A DNA stretch of 31,706 nucleotides from an uncultured Oscillibacter sp. (GTDB taxonomy: Bacteria > Bacillota > Clostridia > Oscillospirales > Oscillospiraceae): the NCBI GenBank assembly GCA_910589315.1, contig CAJUTB010000031.1, positions 1 to 31,706 of the forward strand, given 5' to 3'. The translations under genes and the position numbers were made by a program. The notes beneath the pieces are model-generated. The model searched no databases, was not told the DNA's origin, and saw only the letters and a list, made by a program, of their open reading frames with translations. Shown here one piece after another: positions 8,961-16,283 of the stretch (positions within the stretch are counted from its first letter, which is position 1; every line of letters begins with the position of its first letter).

Positions 8961-9008
8961 GGCCGGTGCGTTTCCCATAGTGGATTCGGGAAATGCGCCG
9001 GCCCTATT
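8961..9008 (+). terminator. Terminator of the peptide importer operon
   Basis: GGCCGGTGCGTTTCCC and GGGAAATGCGCCGGCC (one mismatch) form a 16-bp stem around an 11-base loop, followed by CTATTTGTG. The U-tract is weak, but the stem is long and the gene behind it is convergent, so an end to transcription here makes sense. Confidence 0.65.
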
Positions 9009-9117
9009 TGTGTCTGAAAATGTTCAAATTCGGCGGATACAGGGCTGGAATTGGCAGAAATGGTAACAGTGTGTATCCCCTTGGGACGTTGGGGCGGCGG
9101 CCGTATAACAAGGCTTT

Positions 9118-10053
9118 TTACAGATGAGGAAGGTGTTTGCGGTACGCTTGTAAGTCGTCTTCCCGCACCGTCTCTATGATGTGGTCAAGTGCCGCCATGA
9201 GCGCTTCTTTATCATTTGGCAATGTACCTTGAAACTGAAACGCATTTGACGCGCCCAGAGCCGCAAATTGAGTGGGTATCTCCAGGTGTTCAAGCAGTGT
9301 GCGGATTTCTTTGTATTTTTCGAGTTCCTGTTCTTCCTTCCATTTTCCGCGCTGAATTTCCTGAAAAAGCTCTGAGTCCGGATAAATGGTCAGCATATTG
9401 ACGCCGATCAACCTTGGATGGAGCTGATTGCAGACGACAGCCGTTGCTTTCGCCCCGGTTTCTCCGCGGCCAGCGCCGGAAATACCCACTAAATAGAAGA
9501 AACGGTACTGAATACCAGCCTGATCCAGCCTGCGGCATTGCGTCACGATATCCGCGGAGGCATAGCCCTTGTTCATAAAGCGCAGGGCTTCGTCGTCAGC
9601 CGTTTCGATTCCAATGGTCAGACCATCATAACCGGTTTTATGAAGGGCTGCCAGTTCTTCATCCGACTTTCGCGTAATATCTGTAATTCGCGCGAAACAT
9701 CCAATCGTTTGAACAGATGGGATATATTGATGGATTTGCCCGGCAATTGTCATAAGCCGCTCATACGTCAGCACAAAGGGGTTTGCTCCGACCAAAAAGG
9801 TCCTCCGGATGCGCTCTGGACCAGGCATTCCTTGCAGCTGGGCCGCCAGCATCGCAACTGGATCTGTACACCAAAGCTGGACCTCCTGCAAATCGCTTTC
9901 GATATCCTTAAGAGGCAACATTCGGAATTGGAAGGGCAAATCGTGATAAAGCGTGCAGAATTTGCACTTGTGATGGGTACAGCCTGCCGTAACCTCAAGC
10001 AGCAGGGAAGACGCCTCGTAGGGCGGCCTCCATATTGTTCCGGTATAATGCAT
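9118..10053 (-). CDS. Radical SAM protein (COG1032-like), unknown substrate
   Basis: A 311-residue radical SAM enzyme. Cys25, Cys30 and Cys33 form a C-x4-C-x2-C cluster motif (CTHHKCKFC) that would hold the [4Fe-4S] cluster and S-adenosylmethionine. Later strands of the partial TIM barrel are visible as DGLTIGIETADDEALRFMNKGY and FYLVGISGAGRGE. The fold and spacing resemble Elp3/YgiQ-like COG1032 proteins with no extra cobalamin or SPASM domain. It is monocistronic and divergent from an HxlR-type regulator across a 127-base gap carrying overlapping dyads, so it is likely a target of that regulator. An AGGTTCC-type upstream region gives a GGAGGTTCCAATC ribosome site. The substrate is unknown. 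Confidence 0.85.
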   Translation of the reverse strand: MHYTGTIWRPPYEASSLLLEVTAGCTHHKCKFCTLYHDLPFQFRMLPLKDIESDLQEVQLWCTDPVAMLAAQLQGMPGPERIRRTFLVGANPFVLTYERLMTIAGQIHQYIPSVQTIGCFARITDITRKSDEELAALHKTGYDGLTIGIETADDEALRFMNKGYASADIVTQCRRLDQAGIQYRFFYLVGISGAGRGETGAKATAVVCNQLHPRLIGVNMLTIYPDSELFQEIQRGKWKEEQELEKYKEIRTLLEHLEIPTQFAALGASNAFQFQGTLPNDKEALMAALDHIIETVREDDLQAYRKHLPHL

Positions 10054-10079
10054 GATTGGAACCTCCTTGTTTTTGTGCC

Positions 10080-10085
10080 ATTATA
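10080..10085 (-). promoter_or_regulatory. Candidate -10 box of the radical SAM gene
   Basis: The minus strand reads TATAAT here, 27 bases upstream of the ATG. No clear -35 element is seen at 17 bp, but the stretch where it would lie overlaps the first dyad (10104-10120). A bound regulator would therefore block or modify this promoter. Confidence 0.5.
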
Positions 10086-10103
10086 GCACGGCGGCTCAAA
10101 ATG

Positions 10104-10130
10104 AAAAGTACGGTACTTTTTTGCAGTACC
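10104..10130. promoter_or_regulatory. Overlapping HxlR-type operator dyads
   Basis: Two inverted repeats overlap. AAAAGTAC-G-GTACTTTT is a perfect 8-bp dyad with one central base (10104-10120). GGTACT-N7-AGTACC (10112-10130) is a perfect 6-bp dyad with a 7-base centre. The second contains TACT-N7-AGTA, the form reported for HxlR/YodB-family operators. They lie between the divergent radical SAM and hxlR-type genes, just upstream of the -35 of the latter. Regulation of both genes by the adjacent regulator is an inference. Confidence 0.65.
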
Positions 10131-10159
10131 TTGTTTTTTGCATACAAGGGCGATATAAT
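10131..10159 (+). promoter_or_regulatory. Promoter of the HxlR-type regulator
   Basis: TTGTTT (10131-10136) and TATAAT (10154-10159) are separated by 17 bp. The -35 box directly abuts the second operator dyad, which suggests autoregulation. Confidence 0.7.
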
Positions 10160-10180
10160 GCTGTCAGGAGGTTTTGTAAA

Positions 10181-10513
10181 ATGAGAAAGACCGAAATGGC
10201 GGTTCAACGTTGTAAAACCATGTCAAGAATCCAGAAAATTCTGGGAGGCAAGTGGAAACTGGAAATCCTGTATTATATTGGGTTTTGTGATGTCCGAAGA
10301 TTTGGCGCGCTGCGCCGTCAGCTCGGTGAGATTACAGAATCATCTCTGACAAAACAGCTGCGGGAATTGGAAGCCGATGGATTTTTGATCCGGCAGGATT
10401 TTCAGGAGGTTCCGCCGCGGGTTGAATATACGCTGTCCGGCTTGGGCAGAAGCTTTATGGAGGTTATGGACTGCATGAAAACCTGGGGAAATTGCAATCT
10501 GCCGGAGGAATAA
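10181..10513 (+). CDS. HxlR-family winged-helix transcriptional regulator
   Basis: A 110-residue MarR-like winged-helix protein of the HxlR family. Diagnostic blocks are IQKILGGKWKLEILYYI (helix 1-2), RRFGALRRQLGEITESSLTKQLRELEADGFL (recognition helix region) and VPPRVEYTLSGLGRSF (wing and following helix). The ATG at 10181 is preceded by CAGGAGG about 9 bases upstream, so an upstream in-frame ATG at 10052 is not the start. Two Cys residues occur (Cys11 in the N-terminal arm and one in GFCD), and many HxlR proteins sense electrophiles or redox stress through Cys. It is divergent from a radical SAM gene and probably controls it and itself. Confidence 0.88.
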   Translation: MRKTEMAVQRCKTMSRIQKILGGKWKLEILYYIGFCDVRRFGALRRQLGEITESSLTKQLRELEADGFLIRQDFQEVPPRVEYTLSGLGRSFMEVMDCMKTWGNCNLPEE

Positions 10514-10536
10514 TGTCTTTACACGCAAGTTTGCTC

Positions 10537-10567
10537 TTGACTTGGAGCGGACTCCAACGCTTATAAT
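10537..10567 (+). promoter_or_regulatory. MerR-type promoter/operator with 19-bp spacer
   Basis: TTGACT (10537-10542) and TATAAT (10562-10567) are separated by 19 bp instead of 17, the overlong spacing that MerR-family activators correct by DNA distortion. The spacer holds a perfect dyad TTGGAG-CGGA-CTCCAA (10542-10557), closely like AdhR/NmlR-type operators. The MerR-family gene directly downstream is almost certainly its regulator. Confidence 0.88.
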
Positions 10568-10584
10568 GGAATGGTCCCCGGCAA

Positions 10585-10992
10585 ATGAGCAGAGAGGCGG
10601 TGGAGGCCATAACCATTAAAGAAGTCAGCCGGACATACGGCGTTACCCCGGATACCCTGCGTTATTACGAACGCTCCGGCATGATTCCCCCGGTCCCGCG
10701 GACGGCTGGCGGGGTCCGCAGCTATGGAGAGAGCGAGCTGGGATGGGTGGAACTGGCGTTGTGCATGAGAAGCGCGGGGCTGTCCGTGGAGGCGATTGCG
10801 GAGTATGTACGGCTCACCCAGGAGGGCGACGCTACCATTCCGGACCGTCTCGCGCTTTTGCACAAGCAGCGGGAAATCCTGCTGGAACAACAGAAACAGA
10901 TTGCGGAAACGCTCGACCGGCTGAATTACAAAATTGGAAAGTACGAAGGCGCGCTGGAAACCGGCAAATTGGATTGGACTTCGGACATATAA
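10585..10992 (+). CDS. MerR-family transcriptional regulator (AdhR/NmlR-like)
   Basis: A 135-residue one-component regulator. An N-terminal winged HTH (TIKEVSRTYGVTPDTLRYYERSGMIPPV) is followed by the second helix pair (RTAGGVRSYGESEL) and a C-terminal dimerisation coiled coil (about residues 80-120, ending in LNYKIGKYEGAL). There is no extended effector domain and only one Cys (in LCMRSAG), as in AdhR/NmlR-like aldehyde or electrophile sensors. It is preceded by its own MerR-type promoter and is likely autoregulated. The start is uncertain. The ATG at 10585 lies only about 11 bases after the expected transcript start with no ribosome site, while a GGAGG at 10602-10606 lies 8 bases before an in-frame ATT at 10615. 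No target gene other than itself is seen nearby. Confidence 0.87.
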   Translation: MSREAVEAITIKEVSRTYGVTPDTLRYYERSGMIPPVPRTAGGVRSYGESELGWVELALCMRSAGLSVEAIAEYVRLTQEGDATIPDRLALLHKQREILLEQQKQIAETLDRLNYKIGKYEGALETGKLDWTSDI

Positions 10993-11027
10993 TAACAAAG
11001 GAGTATAGAGGACACTTAGAGAGTATG

Positions 11028-11071
11028 AAAAAAGCGGCCTGTCTGGTTGGTAATTGACAGGCCGCTTTTTT
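11028..11071. terminator. Bidirectional intrinsic terminator
   Basis: AAAAAAGCGGCCTGTC and GACAGGCCGCTTTTTT form a perfect 16-bp stem with a 12-base loop. The A and T runs let it work in both directions. It ends the MerR-family gene on the plus strand and the gtr-like operon with its trailing fragment on the minus strand. Confidence 0.93.
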
Positions 11072-11097
11072 GAATGAAAAATCTGCTAAATCCAGTT

Positions 11098-11529
11098 TTA
11101 CACAAATTCGCAGGATAGAGAATAAGGTATTACTTCCTTGTTGAGAATATTTGTAAACTCCGCTGCTCCGGTAAAATTCAAGTGTGTGGAATCACCGAAA
11201 AACGCTCTTTTTTCAGCAAATCTGTCTGCATAATCAAAAACCGGTATTTTCCCGGTTTTACTTTCTAATTCCTGCAAAATTTGATAAAATTTTTCTTTTT
11301 TTGCTAGAAAAGCATTTTTTGAGACTCCATTAAAACACTTCAAATAAAACGGCGGAACCATTAAAATTGGAGTTGTCCCGTTTTGCCTCAGTTTGGCAAG
11401 AGATTCCGTAAAAATGTTTTGGTTTTTCAAAACAGTCGCTTTATGGTCCGTAAACCATAGTGGGTCCAGCAGGACAGAATGATCTGGTTCGCTAAAAACC
11501 TTGGGAGAGGTAAATGTATATTTTGGCAT
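11098..11529 (-). pseudogene. C-terminal fragment of an SGNH/DltD-like acyl hydrolase
   Basis: A 143-residue reading frame that looks like the second half of an SGNH/GDSL-type (DltD or DUF1574-like) protein. It contains a TPILMVPPFYLKCFN strand-loop and, near the end, D113-S-T-H116-LNFTGA, the Asp/His block that completes the catalytic triad in this superfamily. The N-terminal half with the nucleophile Ser (GxSxx) is missing, because an in-frame TAA lies five codons upstream of the ATG. There is no ribosome site, only the A/T-rich TTTTTTCAA before the ATG. Base composition is much more A/T-rich than the neighbours, suggesting foreign origin. It follows the gtrA-like gene by 23 bases. It could instead be a short intact gene of unknown function. 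Confidence 0.5.
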
Positions 11530-11552
11530 TTGAAAAAATTTTTATTAGGTTA

Positions 11553-11960
11553 TTATCCGTTTTTCCGAAAAATAATCCACTTGCTCAAGGCATAATTCAG
11601 GATGACAACCAGGACGCTGGCGGCGATTTTCACAAGGCCGTCATTGAAATGAAGGAGGTCCACAAAAAACCATAAAATCCCCGTTTCCAGAACCCCCGAG
11701 AGAATCCGGGCAGAGAGAAACTGCCAGAGTTCCCGGAAAACGGTGGAACGCGCCCAGCTTTTTGACTGAAAAACCAGCAGCTTATTCACCAGAAAGGCGA
11801 AGGCCACCGCTGCCGCCCAGGCAATGACGTTGCTGACCAGATAGTGAACGTGAAATACGTCGGTGAACAGGAAGTACGCCGCATAATTGACCACCGTGGT
11901 CATACCGCCCCAGAACACATAGGAGACCAGCTCCCGATACCGCACAAACAGGCTTTTCAT
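11553..11960 (-). CDS. gtrA: GtrA-family membrane protein (putative lipid-linked sugar flippase)
   Basis: A 135-residue GtrA/DPMS3-like protein with four predicted membrane helices, the first around LVSYVFWGGMTTVVNYAAYF and the last near VLVVILNYALSKWIIF, which matches the family C-terminal signature NYxxxRxWVF. The ATG at 11960 is preceded by GAGGAG with 7-base spacing, so the longer open frame upstream is not used. It begins 10 bases after the GT2 gene stop. In the known three-gene Gtr systems, GtrA moves bactoprenol-linked glucose across the membrane. Its position after gtrB-like and gtrII-like genes supports that role here. Confidence 0.88.
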   Translation of the reverse strand: MKSLFVRYRELVSYVFWGGMTTVVNYAAYFLFTDVFHVHYLVSNVIAWAAAVAFAFLVNKLLVFQSKSWARSTVFRELWQFLSARILSGVLETGILWFFVDLLHFNDGLVKIAASVLVVILNYALSKWIIFRKNG

Positions 11961-11970
11961 CCCAAGCTCC

Positions 11971-12912
11971 TCACCGAACCGGCCGCACGTTCTGAATGTT
12001 GCTCTCTGCCAGAATGTAATGGGGGCGGCCTTTGGTTTCCATGTAAATCTTTGCAATATACTGCCCTATAATTCCCAGGCAGAACAGCTGAATACCGCCC
12101 ACAAAAATAATCACGCAGATCAAGGACGCCCAGCCTGCCACCGGGTCCCCAAACAACAGCTTCCGCACGACGATAAACACAATCATCACAAATGCGAAAA
12201 AGGTCATGAAAATGCCAAACCAGGAGGCGAGACTCAACGGCACCTGGGAAAAATTCACAATACCGTCCACCGCGTATTTGAACAGCTTCCAGAAATTCCA
12301 TTTCGTCGTACCGGCAACCCGTTCTACATTCTCATAGGGCAAAAAGTAGGTGCGAAAGCCGATCCAGCCGAAAATACCCTTGGAAAAGCGGTTGTATTCG
12401 TCCATGGCGACGATGGCCTCCACCATGCTCCGCTTCATCAGACGAAAATCCGTCACGCCGTCTACCAGATCCGCGTCCGAGATTTTGTTGATGATTTTGT
12501 AGAACTTCCGGGAAAACCAGCTGCGGACGGGGGATTCTCCCGTCCGGGAGGTGCGGCGGGCGGCAACGCTGTCATATTCGCCGCTTTCCAGTATATTCAG
12601 CATCTCCGGCAGCAGGGCGGGAGGATGCTGCAAATCGGCGTCCATCACCGCGACGTAATCCCCGTGGACATTACAGAACCCGGCGTACATAGCCGATTCC
12701 TTGCCGAAGTTGCGTGAGAAAGACAGGTAGAGGACGTGTTCGTCCTGTCCAGCCAAATCCCGGAGAATTTCCAGCGTGCGGTCCGAGGAACCGTCGTTGA
12801 CGAATACCATCTCATAACCGCCCTCCAGCGTTTGCAGGACCGCAGACGCCTCCTTGTAAAAAAGCGGCAGGGCCTCTTGTTCGTTGTAGCAGGGGACAAT
12901 AATGGAGACCAT
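11971..12912 (-). CDS. gtrB: GT2 polyprenyl-phosphate glycosyltransferase (GtrB/DPM1-like)
   Basis: A 313-residue family 2 glycosyltransferase. The N-terminal GT-A fold starts VSIIVPCYNEQEALP, has VFVNDGSSD (about 37-44) and the DAD motif at residues 91-93 (DADLQHPP) for metal and nucleotide-sugar binding. An amphipathic stretch with RRTSRTGESPVRSWFSRKFYK, typical of GtrB/DPM1 enzymes, follows. Two C-terminal membrane helices (about 225-250 and 265-290) anchor it. It should transfer a sugar, usually glucose from UDP-glucose, to undecaprenyl phosphate on the inner face. Start ATG 12912 has GAGAGGG upstream. It sits between the GtrII-like and GtrA-like genes with gaps of 20 and 10 bases. Confidence 0.9.
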   Translation of the reverse strand: MVSIIVPCYNEQEALPLFYKEASAVLQTLEGGYEMVFVNDGSSDRTLEILRDLAGQDEHVLYLSFSRNFGKESAMYAGFCNVHGDYVAVMDADLQHPPALLPEMLNILESGEYDSVAARRTSRTGESPVRSWFSRKFYKIINKISDADLVDGVTDFRLMKRSMVEAIVAMDEYNRFSKGIFGWIGFRTYFLPYENVERVAGTTKWNFWKLFKYAVDGIVNFSQVPLSLASWFGIFMTFFAFVMIVFIVVRKLLFGDPVAGWASLICVIIFVGGIQLFCLGIIGQYIAKIYMETKGRPHYILAESNIQNVRPVR

Positions 12913-12932
12913 AAAAACACCCTCTCTCCCGT

Positions 12933-14435
12933 TCAGGACAGCTTGAGCACCGCAGTTCCATCCAGCATGGCGCAGGAACCGGGAGCCGGGAAGGCGGGCA
13001 GGCCGCTCGCCCGTTCCGCCCATCCGGCAGACTCCTGCTGGGGGAGGATGTTGACCGGATAGCCGAGAATACGCTGCAAAAATGTAGCATAGGTTTCGTA
13101 GTAGGTGACGGAAAAATTTTTCCAGAGGCCCGTTGCGCCGGAAAGGTCCCCAAGGCCGGGGCGGACAAGGGAGACGGCAGAGTCCTCCAGCTGTCCGACG
13201 ATGGCCACCGGCGTTTCGCCGGGCACATAGCCTTCCAGCTGTTCCAGACGGTCTACAATCCGGGTCATGGTGAAAACGGTGGTCTGATATTCCAGGTCTT
13301 TTTTCAGATAGACCTGACTGGCATAAACCACGTTGTCAAACAGGAGAAACGCCAGCGCGCAGGGCAAAGCGAATTCCACGATCCGGCGAAGCCGGGGAAG
13401 CGGATGTTCTTCCAGAAAACGGTCCGCCAGAAAGACGGCAAAAAGATAAGCCAGGAAAAAGGCGTAGATCATCAAATGATGTTCCTCGCCGTGGGAGATG
13501 AAATAGACCACGTTTATCCCAAAGGGCATCAAGCAGAGCACTGCCGCCAGAAAAAACAGGTTCCAGCCATAAATGTGTTTTTGCCGGACGAAAAGGCCCA
13601 GCAGAGCCAGACTCAGCGTCAGTATACCAACATTCAAAACCGCCGTTATTCCGCCTAGGTGGGCGATGGGGCGCAGGAAGTAGGAGAGGACAAATTTGTA
13701 AGTGCGGAAAAGATAGAGGAGCATTTCCGCAAGGCTATCGTATTTTGCCGCGCCGCCCATACCGTAGGTGGAAAGAAGGGTCAGATGGGTGATTTTCAAG
13801 ACGATTTGCAGGACAACGCTGTAAAGAATCAGCCCCAGCAGCAGCGATCCCACCAGCCGCAGTCCGGTTTTGAGAATCTCGCGGGTTTCCGCCTGGTCCA
13901 GAATCCGTTTTACAACGCAGATCATGGCGAGAAAAACCGCCGCCTGGAAATAGGCTTGATAGAATCCCAGGGACAGGCAGAAGAAAACCGGCGCGAGGAA
14001 GCATCCATACCGGAACCGGGCACAGACGTAAACGCCCGCTGTTGCCAGGAGAAGGGATAACATATACATATCCACGTCCTGAATATAGGAGGCGTTTGTC
14101 AATGTAACGGTGACATTGGCGGTTAAAATTCCAGTGACCAGAACCGTAAGGACCTTGTTCTTGATGTCCAGCAGGCGGACCATCAGACAGACGGCCAGTC
14201 CCAAAAACAGCAGCGACAGCGCACCGACCAGAGCGGGATTGTAAAGGTCGCCCCGGAAGCGGACGTAGGGCAGGTGCAGAAACCGTCCGACGGTGATCTG
14301 CATGAGGACATCCCCCTGGCGGACCATTACGGAGTCATGGGAGTAGGACAAATTGAAATAGCAGTAGCCATGGGTTAGAAGGCCGAAAAGAAACGTCCAG
14401 GCCAGGATCAGGCGTTCCCGGGAAAATTTGACCAT
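12933..14435 (-). CDS. GtrII-like polytopic glucosyltransferase (Glucos_trans_II)
   Basis: A 500-residue integral membrane protein with about ten or more hydrophobic helices and a soluble C-terminal part of about 110 residues (from about RIVDRLEQLEGYVPG). The N-terminal SYSHDSVMVRQGD after the first helix and the overall length match the glucosyltransferase domain seen in GtrII-type proteins (PF14264). Such enzymes use the flipped lipid-linked sugar to decorate a surface polymer outside the cell. The ATG at 14435 has AAGGAGG about 5 bases upstream. An upstream extension of 16 codons is A/T-rich and unlikely to be translated. It is the first gene of the trio; the specific acceptor polymer is unknown. 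Confidence 0.82.
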   Translation of the reverse strand: MVKFSRERLILAWTFLFGLLTHGYCYFNLSYSHDSVMVRQGDVLMQITVGRFLHLPYVRFRGDLYNPALVGALSLLFLGLAVCLMVRLLDIKNKVLTVLVTGILTANVTVTLTNASYIQDVDMYMLSLLLATAGVYVCARFRYGCFLAPVFFCLSLGFYQAYFQAAVFLAMICVVKRILDQAETREILKTGLRLVGSLLLGLILYSVVLQIVLKITHLTLLSTYGMGGAAKYDSLAEMLLYLFRTYKFVLSYFLRPIAHLGGITAVLNVGILTLSLALLGLFVRQKHIYGWNLFFLAAVLCLMPFGINVVYFISHGEEHHLMIYAFFLAYLFAVFLADRFLEEHPLPRLRRIVEFALPCALAFLLFDNVVYASQVYLKKDLEYQTTVFTMTRIVDRLEQLEGYVPGETPVAIVGQLEDSAVSLVRPGLGDLSGATGLWKNFSVTYYETYATFLQRILGYPVNILPQQESAGWAERASGLPAFPAPGSCAMLDGTAVLKLS

Positions 14436-14622
14436 AGTTCCTCCTTTGGGCTGGAGCAAACAAGAAATTTGTGTATTTTGCATAGATGCAGCTGCGCCAT
14501 ACTATATTTTTTCACATGAAAACCATAGCACAAAACCAGAAGCCCGTCAAGAAATTTTTGCTGGGGGAGGGGATGTTTCCCCCAAAACGGTCCGCTTTTC
14601 GGGAGCCTTGCCATGTTTTTCA

Positions 14623-14651
14623 TTGCAAAGCGCATGAAAATGTGATATAAT
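14623..14651 (+). promoter_or_regulatory. Promoter of the metallophosphoesterase gene
   Basis: TTGCAA (14623-14628) and TATAAT (14646-14651) are separated by 17 bp. The -10 box overlaps an in-frame ATG at 14650, which rules that ATG out as the start and points to the GTG at 14683. Confidence 0.8.
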
Positions 14652-14682
14652 GACAAAAAAGAAATTCCTGGGGATGTTTTGC

Positions 14683-15273
14683 GTGAAGGTACTGCTGATT
14701 TCCGACCAAGAGAGCGAGTATTATTGGGATTACTATCAGCCCGGCCGCCTGGACGGCGTGGATCTGATTATCTCCTGCGGGGACTTGAGTTCCAAGTATC
14801 TCTCCTTCCTCGTCACCATGGGCGGAATGCCGCTGCTGTACGTTCACGGCAACCACGACCGGACATACGACCGCAATCCCCCCGAGGGCTGCGAGTGCAT
14901 CGAGGACCGTCTGGTGACGGTCAAGGGCCTCCGCATTCTGGGTCTGGGGGGAAGCCCGCTGTACAGCGGCGGACCGCACCAGTATACCGAAAAGCAGATG
15001 GCATGGCGGATTCAGAAGCTCCGCTACCGAATCTGGCGGGCCGGGGGCGTGGACCTGGTGGTGACGCACTCGCCCGCCCAGGGATATGGCGACGCGGACG
15101 ATTACGCCCACCGGGGGTTTGCCTGTCTGACCAGGCTGATGGACAAGTATCAGCCGCAATATCTCGTCCATGGTCACGTGCATATGAATTACGGCTTCAA
15201 GCGCGTCCGGGTCCTCCATCACGGTCCGACCACCATTATCAACGCCTGCGAGCGGTATTTGCTGGAAATCTAA
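14683..15273 (+). CDS. Metallophosphoesterase family protein
   Basis: A 196-residue calcineurin-like phosphoesterase. The metal-binding motifs appear in order: LLISDQE near the N-terminus, D34 in SCGD, GNHD (56-59), TH in VVTHSP and HGHVH near the C-terminus. The first motif reads SDQES in place of the usual GD(x)H, so the first ligand His is replaced, as seen in some clostridial members. The GTG at 14683 gives the natural family start MKVLLISD. Earlier in-frame ATGs lie in the -10 box (14650) or lack spacing. Monocistronic, with its own promoter and a shared terminator. The substrate (a phospho-mono- or diester) is unknown. Confidence 0.85.
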   Translation: MKVLLISDQESEYYWDYYQPGRLDGVDLIISCGDLSSKYLSFLVTMGGMPLLYVHGNHDRTYDRNPPEGCECIEDRLVTVKGLRILGLGGSPLYSGGPHQYTEKQMAWRIQKLRYRIWRAGGVDLVVTHSPAQGYGDADDYAHRGFACLTRLMDKYQPQYLVHGHVHMNYGFKRVRVLHHGPTTIINACERYLLEI

Positions 15274-15320
15274 GCAGAGGCGGAAACGCTGGAAGCCTTG
15301 GAAGAAAATTGAAAAAATTT

Positions 15321-15357
15321 GCGCGGCAGGAAAACGATTCCTGCCGCGCAGTGTTTT
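15321..15357. terminator. Bidirectional intrinsic terminator
   Basis: GCGCGGCAGGAA and TTCCTGCCGCGC form a perfect 12-bp stem with a 5-base loop. A T-run follows on the plus strand (GTTTTT), and an A-run precedes it (GAAAAAATTT), which becomes a T-run for the minus strand. It separates the convergent metallophosphoesterase and nucleotidyltransferase genes. Confidence 0.92.
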
Positions 15358-15368
15358 TCGGAGAGCGA

Positions 15369-16283
15369 TCAGCCCAGCTTCTCCGGGTATGCACCAGAAT
15401 CATGCAGCTTTTGCAACGCCTCCGTGACCAGCGCGCGGTCCTCCCGGTAGGTGATGCCGAACCACTGGTCCGGCGAGGAGAGAACGCGGATAGAGAGCTG
15501 TCGGTGTTTCATCAGGTGATCGGCCATGACCGGAAGGAGACATTCCGCTTTCAGGTCGTTCCCGGCGGTGCGGCGCAGGAAATCGTCGAAATATGCGCGC
15601 ATGACCGGGAAAATCGAGGGCATAAAGCCCCAGAAGTTCATGGAAACAACGGTCTCTGGGGAGAGGAGGCGGTCTTCCGTCAAATCCTTCAGGACGCCGT
15701 CGGGATAGAGCTGGATATTAGCCGTCTCCCGGACGGCCTTCAGCTCGCCGTTTTCCAAGGTACAGACGCCTCTGGAAACCGTGCCGTAAAGGCTGGCGGT
15801 GTTTTTCAAAAGATATCCAACCATCGCCGCTTCGCCCTCGGCGGGCAGATGCTGAAGCGTCTTGTACATTGCTTTGTAAGCGTGCGCGCCATAGTAATCG
15901 TCGGCGTTGATGACGCAGCAAGGCTCGTGAACCGCTTCCTCTGCGCACAAAAGCGCGTGGACGGTGCCGAAGGGCTTCGTCCGCTCCGGCGGAACAGCGT
16001 AGAATTTCGGAATGGAGGTGAAGTCCTGGTCAACATAAACGACCTCTACCGGGCTGCCGTCCAGGGCCGTTTTCCGCCGGAGATAGCTGCCGCAGAGGCG
16101 GTCCATCAAGTCGTGCATATCCGGCTTGATGATGAAAACGATCTTGTGAAACCCCGCCTGCAAAGCGTCGTATATGGAATATTCCATCAAAATTTCATGG
16201 TGCGGCCCAATGCCGTCCACCTGTTTGCTGCCGCCGTAGCGGGAGCCTAAGCCCGCCGCCATGATCACGAGAGAAGCCTTCAT
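15369..16283 (-). CDS. Sugar-nucleotidyltransferase-like protein
   Basis: A 304-residue nucleotidyltransferase of the GlmU/RmlA-like fold. The N-terminal signature AAGLGSRYGGSKQ (about residues 9-21) is the nucleotide-binding G-x-G-x-R...K loop, and CVINADDYYG supplies the metal-binding Asp pair. The C-terminal part carries FGITYREDRALV, common in a clostridial subgroup annotated only as nucleotidyltransferase. There is no acyltransferase beta-helix domain. ATG 16283 is preceded by AAAGGGGGC. It is monocistronic. The product may be an NDP-sugar or a CDP-alcohol. Its proximity to the gtr-like trio hints at surface polymer supply, but the two are separated by another gene. Confidence 0.8.
   Translation of the reverse strand: MKASLVIMAAGLGSRYGGSKQVDGIGPHHEILMEYSIYDALQAGFHKIVFIIKPDMHDLMDRLCGSYLRRKTALDGSPVEVVYVDQDFTSIPKFYAVPPERTKPFGTVHALLCAEEAVHEPCCVINADDYYGAHAYKAMYKTLQHLPAEGEAAMVGYLLKNTASLYGTVSRGVCTLENGELKAVRETANIQLYPDGVLKDLTEDRLLSPETVVSMNFWGFMPSIFPVMRAYFDDFLRRTAGNDLKAECLLPVMADHLMKHRQLSIRVLSSPDQWFGITYREDRALVTEALQKLHDSGAYPEKLG

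Noticed and set aside
340..8965. Shared GAATAAGGACAAGG near 337 and 8950 as a repeat or element end
   Set aside because: The match is about 14 bases and its flanks do not match. One copy lies inside the IS630 remnant and the other next to a terminator, so chance is the simpler reading.
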